Positions 5,323 to 9,173 of a DNA stretch of 9,173 nt are shown here, one piece after another. Source of the DNA: Pseudomonas sp. (GTDB taxonomy: Bacteria; Pseudomonadota; Gammaproteobacteria; Pseudomonadales; Pseudomonadaceae); contig DNMQ01000514.1 in assembly GCA_003488145.1 (NCBI GenBank), forward strand, positions 1-9,173, given 5' to 3'. Positions within the stretch are counted from its first letter, which is position 1. Each line of letters starts with the position of its first letter. The notes below the pieces were generated by a model. It saw nothing but the letters and a program-made list of their open reading frames with translations. It ran no database searches and was not told the DNA's origin. Both the position numbers and the translations under genes were made by a program.

Positions 5323-7097
5323 CCTGCGTTCTCCTTGATGTTGCCAAAACATTCACGCTGCCGTTCACGGGCATGGTGGGTGGTGTCCGGGTCCAGTGCG
5401 AGCAGCGCTTCGTACTGGCTGATGAAAACCTGACCGCCCAAATGAGCGAGGAAATCAGTGCTCCGTAATCGGTCCATGACCGGCCCCTTGACCTCGGAAA
5501 GATGGAGCTGGATGCCTGCGGTGTGCAGGCGGGCCGTGATGGCCTCAAGACTCTCCAGCGCGCTGGCGTCGATCAGGTTCACGCCTGGGCACATCAGCAC
5601 CAGGTGCTCGGCCTGCGGATAGCGCCCGATCAGCTCGGCGACGCGGTCTTCGAGGAAGCGCGCATTGGGGAAATACAGGCTCTCGTCGACGCGCACCGAG
5701 AGCACCCTCGGGCTCTGTATTACGGCGAAGCGCTCGATGTTGCGGAAATGCTCGCTACCCGGCAGCTGGCCGACCACGGCAATATGCGGCTGGCTGGTGC
5801 GCCAGAGAAACAGCAACAGCGATAGGCCGACACCGAGCAGGATGCCGCTCTCCACGCCGATCAGCAGCACACCGAGCATGGTGGCAGCCATGGCCGCGGC
5901 GTCCTGTCGGGAATAGCGCCAGGTGCGGCGCAGGGCGGTGAGGTCCACCAGGCTGAGCACAGCGACAATGATCGTCGCGGCCAGTACTGCGTGTGGCAGA
6001 TTGCGGAACAGTGGCGTGAACAGCAGCACGGTGAGGCCGATGCCCACTGCGGTCAGCGCACCAGCCAGCGGCGTCTGTGCGCCAGCATCGAAGTTGACCA
6101 CCGAGCGGGCGAAGCCGCCGGTTACCGGAAAGCCACCACTGAGGGCCGCGGCAACATTGGCGCCGCCAAGTGCGACCAGTTCCTGGTTAGGCTCGATGCG
6201 TTCGCGGCGCTTGGCCGCCAGGGTCTGCGCCACAGAAACCGACTCGACAAAGCCGACCAGGCTGATCAGCACCGCCGCAGGCAACAGTTGCAGTGCTAGC
6301 GTCATATCCAGCGTCGGCAGCCTCATGCTGGGTAGGCCGCCAGGCACCGCACCGACTACCCGCACGCCGGCATCGGCGAGCTGAAAGACGCTGACCGCCG
6401 CTATCGCCAGCAGCAAGGCGGCGACCGGCCCGATCTTGCTCAGCGTGCCGGCGATATGCGGACTCACACCCAAACGCTGCAGCCAAGTGGAGAGGCGGCT
6501 GCGCACCAGGTAGAGAAATAGCAGGCTCGTCGTGCCGACGATGAACGTCGGCAGATGCATTTGCGACAATGCTCCGAGCAGGCCCCAAACCAGCTCCACG
6601 GCGTTTTCACCTCCGGTTGAGATGCCGAGGATGTGCTTGAGCTGGCCGAGAGCGATGAGGATGCCCGAAGCGCTGATGAAGCCGGAAATCACCGGATGGC
6701 TGAGGAAGTTCGCCAGAAAGCCCAGGCGCAGCACGGCCATGAGCAGCAGCACCGCGCCGGAGAGCAGCGCCAGCAGCATGGCCGCGCCTGCATATTCCGC
6801 ACTACTCGGGGCGAACAACGGTGCCAAGGCGGCCGCAGTCATCAGCGATACCACTGCCACCGGGCCGACTGCCAGGGTGCGACTGGTGCCGAACAGGGTA
6901 TAGGCGATCAGCGGCAGCATGCTGGCGTACAGGCCGGTCACTGGCGGCAGGCCGGTGAGCATGGCGTAGGCGAGGCTCTGTGGGATCAGCATCAGCGTTA
7001 CGATCAGCGCGGCCAGGCTGTCCTTGGCCGCGGCCGCGCGATCATAGTGCCTGACCCACTCCAATATGGGCATGTAGCGGGCCAAGCGCTGCTTCAT
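5319..7097 (-). CDS. SulP-family anion transporter with C-terminal STAS domain
   Basis: A 592-residue SLC26/SulP protein of normal length. The membrane domain covers about 25-435 with the first signature LIPQSLAYAMLTGLPPVTGL (37-56), GTSRTLAVGPVAVVSLM (70-86), and the second-half signature GGFPVTGGFARSVVNFDAG (321-339). A cytoplasmic STAS domain follows (about 450-565), with CPGVNLIDASALESL (503-517) at the loop that is often phosphorylated in the family. SulP proteins carry sulfate, bicarbonate or other anions by proton or sodium symport or by exchange. Placed between sqr and rhodanese, it may move sulfite, sulfate or thiosulfate. ATG 7097 overlaps the stop of the preceding gene (ATGA) and has a purine-rich GGAGAGGAAGGG before it; an upstream start at 7184 would overlap that gene and is rejected. 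Confidence 0.9.
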   Translation of the reverse strand: MKQRLARYMPILEWVRHYDRAAAAKDSLAALIVTLMLIPQSLAYAMLTGLPPVTGLYASMLPLIAYTLFGTSRTLAVGPVAVVSLMTAAALAPLFAPSSAEYAGAAMLLALLSGAVLLLMAVLRLGFLANFLSHPVISGFISASGILIALGQLKHILGISTGGENAVELVWGLLGALSQMHLPTFIVGTTSLLFLYLVRSRLSTWLQRLGVSPHIAGTLSKIGPVAALLLAIAAVSVFQLADAGVRVVGAVPGGLPSMRLPTLDMTLALQLLPAAVLISLVGFVESVSVAQTLAAKRRERIEPNQELVALGGANVAAALSGGFPVTGGFARSVVNFDAGAQTPLAGALTAVGIGLTVLLFTPLFRNLPHAVLAATIIVAVLSLVDLTALRRTWRYSRQDAAAMAATMLGVLLIGVESGILLGVGLSLLLFLWRTSQPHIAVVGQLPGSEHFRNIERFAVIQSPRVLSVRVDESLYFPNARFLEDRVAELIGRYPQAEHLVLMCPGVNLIDASALESLEAITARLHTAGIQLHLSEVKGPVMDRLRSTDFLAHLGGQVFISQYEALLALDPDTTHHARERQRECFGNIKENAG

Positions 7098-8842
7098 CCC
7101 TTCCTCTCCTGGGTGAAGTCGCAAGCGTCGGGTGCCTCGGCCGGGCGCGGTTCGAAGTCCAGATGCTTCGGCTCGGCCAGCCATTCATGGCCCTTGAGCA
7201 TCATCTCGAAGTAGATCGACGGCATCCATTGGGTCTTCAGCTTCCAGGCCAGGCGGCGCGGCACTTTCGGGTCGAGCGGGAACGTCGGCAGCAGCTTTCC
7301 GCCATAGCCGAACTCGGCGAGGATCACCTTGCCGTGCTCGACGGTCAGCGGGCAGGAGCCGTAACCATCGTAGATCGCCCGCGGGCCGCTGCCCTTGAGC
7401 ACACTCAGCACGTTTTCGGCGACCACCGGCGCCTGTTTGCGCACCGCTGCTGCGGTCTTGGCGTTGGGCGCGGAACACACATCGCCGAGGCTGAAGACGT
7501 TGCCGAAGCGCGGATGCCGAAGCGTCTCGTGCTCGGCCTCGAACCAGCCGTCGGCGTTGGCCAGGGCGCTGTGGCGAATGAAGTCCGGTGCGTGCTGCGG
7601 TGGCACCATGTGCAGCAGATCGAACTCACGCTCCACCGTGGTACTTTGCCCGGCGCTGTCGGTCACCTTGAGCCAGGCCTTGCGCGCCGGTCCGTCGACA
7701 GCCACCAGATTGTGGTTGAAGTTCAGCCGCGCGCCGTAGCGCTCGACGTACTGCATCAGCGCGGGCACGAAGTCTGCGACGCCGAACAGCACCGCGCCAG
7801 CCGAACAGAAGTCGACCTCGATATCCTTCAGCACGCCTTGCTGGCGCCAGTGATCGCAGGACAGGTACATCGCCTTCTGCGGTGCGCCGGCGCACTTGAT
7901 CGGCATGGGTGGCTGGGTGAATAGCGCCTTGCCGCCGCGCAGGTTCTGCACCAGTTGCCAGGTGTAGGGCGCCAGTTCGAAGGCGTAATTCGAGGTCACG
8001 CCGAACTTGCCGAGGCTGTCGCGGGCGCCTTCGATGGCGTCCCAGTCGAGGCTCAGGCCCGGGCAGACCACCAGCGCCCGATAGCCGATGCGGCTGCCGT
8101 CTTCGAGCACCACTTGCTGGTGCTCCGGCTCGAAGGCTTCGGCAGCCGCGCGGATCCATTGCGCCTTGGACGGAATGCAGCGACTCATTGCGCGCTCGGT
8201 GGCGGCGCGGTCGAACACGCCGGCGCCTACCAGCGTCCAGCCGGGCTGATAGTAGTGCTGTTCACGGGGTTCGATGATTGCGACGCGCAGTTCGGGGTCG
8301 CGCTTGAGCAAACTGGATGTCACGGCGCAGCCGGCCGCGCCGCCGCCAATCACCAGGACGTCGTAGCGCGGCGTGACGGCGAATTTCGAAGCGCCCGGCA
8401 GCGGCAGATCGGTTGTCGACTGCCAGTAACCCTGCATGCGTGGCAGCAGGCCGCTGAGGTCGTAACTGGCTTGCTGGGCTGTCTGCAGCAACACCTGCGG
8501 GTCGAGGTGATGGGCCTCGGCCAGTGCCCAGAGCGAGGCCGAGCGTGTCCCGGTGCGACAGAACGCCAGTGCTGGCCCCTTGATCCGCGCCAGTAGCGCT
8601 CGGAAGGCCGCGACGTCGGCATCAGTGATCTGCCCGGATACGACCGGTAGATGGTGATACTCAAGGCCGGACGCCTCGGCGGCGGTGCGCATGGCCTCGC
8701 TGGACGGCTGGCCTTCGCCCTCGTTGTCTGGGCGGTTGTTGATGACGCAGCGAAATCCGCTGCCGGCGAGCAGCGCCATGTCCGCCGTTTGCAACTGGGC
8801 AGCGACGGAGATGAAAGGGGTCAGTCGTTTTATTGTTTGCAT
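7094..8842 (-). CDS. DUF442 sulfurtransferase/phosphatase-like domain fused to sulfide:quinone oxidoreductase
   Basis: A 582-residue fusion. Residues 1 to about 112 form a DUF442 domain (Blh/tyrosine-phosphatase-like fold) with active loop CRTGTRSA (95-102), a C-x4-R loop of the rhodanese type. From about 158 comes an FAD oxidoreductase: YDVLVIGGGAAGCAV (160-174) binds ADP, and HYYQPGWTLVGAG (196-208) and PPMPIKCAGAPQKAMYLS (311-328) are sulfide:quinone oxidoreductase signatures. Cys317 matches the reactive Cys201 of human SQOR. SLGDVCSAPNAKTAAAVRKQ (451-470) is the second flavin and cysteine region, with Cys456 one place after the position of human Cys379. The C-terminal LAWKLKTQWMPSIYFEMMLKG (531-551, outline) is the probable membrane/quinone helix. 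SQR makes persulfide from sulfide and the N-domain may pass it on. ATG 8842 is supported by GGAGG 8 bases upstream; a GTG at 8857 lacks support. Confidence 0.9.
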   Translation of the reverse strand: MQTIKRLTPFISVAAQLQTADMALLAGSGFRCVINNRPDNEGEGQPSSEAMRTAAEASGLEYHHLPVVSGQITDADVAAFRALLARIKGPALAFCRTGTRSASLWALAEAHHLDPQVLLQTAQQASYDLSGLLPRMQGYWQSTTDLPLPGASKFAVTPRYDVLVIGGGAAGCAVTSSLLKRDPELRVAIIEPREQHYYQPGWTLVGAGVFDRAATERAMSRCIPSKAQWIRAAAEAFEPEHQQVVLEDGSRIGYRALVVCPGLSLDWDAIEGARDSLGKFGVTSNYAFELAPYTWQLVQNLRGGKALFTQPPMPIKCAGAPQKAMYLSCDHWRQQGVLKDIEVDFCSAGAVLFGVADFVPALMQYVERYGARLNFNHNLVAVDGPARKAWLKVTDSAGQSTTVEREFDLLHMVPPQHAPDFIRHSALANADGWFEAEHETLRHPRFGNVFSLGDVCSAPNAKTAAAVRKQAPVVAENVLSVLKGSGPRAIYDGYGSCPLTVEHGKVILAEFGYGGKLLPTFPLDPKVPRRLAWKLKTQWMPSIYFEMMLKGHEWLAEPKHLDFEPRPAEAPDACDFTQERKG

Positions 8843-8865
8843 GTCGACGTCCTCCACGCTTGGGG

Positions 8866-9173
8866 CTACAGCACGTCCAGGGGGATCTTCAGGTAGCGCG
8901 TGCCGTTGCTTTCCGGCTCGGGCAGCTCGCCGCCGCGCATGTTGATCTGCACAGAGGGCAGGATCAGCGTCGGCATGCCCAGCGTGGCATCCCGTGCCGT
9001 GCGCATGGCGACGAACTGGTCCTCGCTGATGCCGGCGTGCACGTGCACGTTGTGTTCGCGTTCGGCGGCGATGGTCGTTTCATAGAGGAACTCTTCACGG
9101 CCGGGCGCCTTGTAGTCGTGGCACATGAATACCCGTGTGTCGCCCGGCAGGGCGAACAGCTTCTGGATCGACT
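8866..9173 (-). CDS. MBL-fold persulfide dioxygenase (ETHE1/Blh-like), 5' part outside window
   Basis: Only the last 102 residues are present; the frame stays open to the window edge, so the ATG at 9126 is internal. The segment LFALPGDTRVFMCHDY is the late metallo-beta-lactamase-fold motif as in ETHE1 (LPGD then HDY). It is followed by EFLYETTIAAEREHNVHV, the helical stretch AGISEDQFVAMRTARDATLGMP, and a tail INMRGGELPEPESNGTRYLKIPL typical of bacterial PDO/Blh proteins. The earlier HxHxD metal motif lies outside the window, so the iron ligands cannot be checked. The family oxidises glutathione persulfide to sulfite and glutathione. It precedes the SQR fusion by 23 bp and is transcribed with it, so product and substrate enzymes are adjacent. 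The operon promoter must lie further upstream. Confidence 0.85.
   Translation of the reverse strand, partial: SIQKLFALPGDTRVFMCHDYKAPGREEFLYETTIAAEREHNVHVHAGISEDQFVAMRTARDATLGMPTLILPSVQINMRGGELPEPESNGTRYLKIPLDVL

Noticed and set aside
5502..8596. Long open frames on the plus strand opposite sulP and DUF442-sqr
   Set aside because: They are antisense shadows expected in high-GC genes, show no family motifs, and lie opposite clearly conserved proteins.

Overview
The window reads as a gammaproteobacterial chromosome of the Pseudomonas/Stutzerimonas type. It has high-GC coding sequence, clear Shine-Dalgarno sites, CCA-encoded tRNAs, and a DUF815 ATPase, a GST and a one-helix membrane protein beside a tRNA-Glu/tRNA-Gly pair. 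This placement comes from sequence character and remembered gene context, not from a database search.

Left part (1-2851), housekeeping. The 3' end of a DUF815 AAA+ ATPase gene (+) converges on a short minus-strand unit: a membrane-anchored hypothetical protein followed by a GST. A sigma-70 promoter with 17-bp spacing then drives tRNA-Glu(TTC) and tRNA-Gly(GCC), which end at a strong A6/T6-flanked terminator.

Right part (3009-9173), a sulfide/persulfide module. A CsoR/FrmR-family regulator (-) faces a BigR/SqrR-type ArsR regulator (+) across a 184-bp intergenic region. That region holds a near-consensus promoter whose -10 box lies inside a 9+6+9 AT-rich palindrome, the probable operator. The ArsR gene heads a tight plus-strand operon: regulator, two half-size YeeE/YedE (PmpA/PmpB-like) membrane proteins, and a two-helix DUF2892 (YgaP-tail) protein. 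This operon ends at a perfect palindromic terminator shared with an opposing minus-strand operon. The opposing operon runs, in order of transcription: MBL-fold persulfide dioxygenase (5' end cut by the window edge), DUF442-sulfide:quinone oxidoreductase fusion, SulP-STAS anion transporter, and single-domain rhodanese. The last two junctions are ATGA overlaps.

Proposed joint function (inference from families). SQR oxidises sulfide to a persulfide and passes electrons to quinone. The DUF442 and rhodanese domains move sulfane sulfur, and the dioxygenase oxidises glutathione persulfide to sulfite. SulP may move the resulting oxyanion, while the YeeE pair handles thiosulfate or another sulfur species. 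The ArsR protein, with Cys34 and Cys100 at the BigR/SqrR spacing, would sense persulfide. The CsoR-like protein has two cysteines but lacks the usual metal-ligand histidine, so it may be a second thiol sensor. The parts are known families. The less usual points are the domain arrangement (DUF442 on SQR, YgaP halves split between two operons), the two cysteine regulators back to back, and the SulP gene inside the operon.
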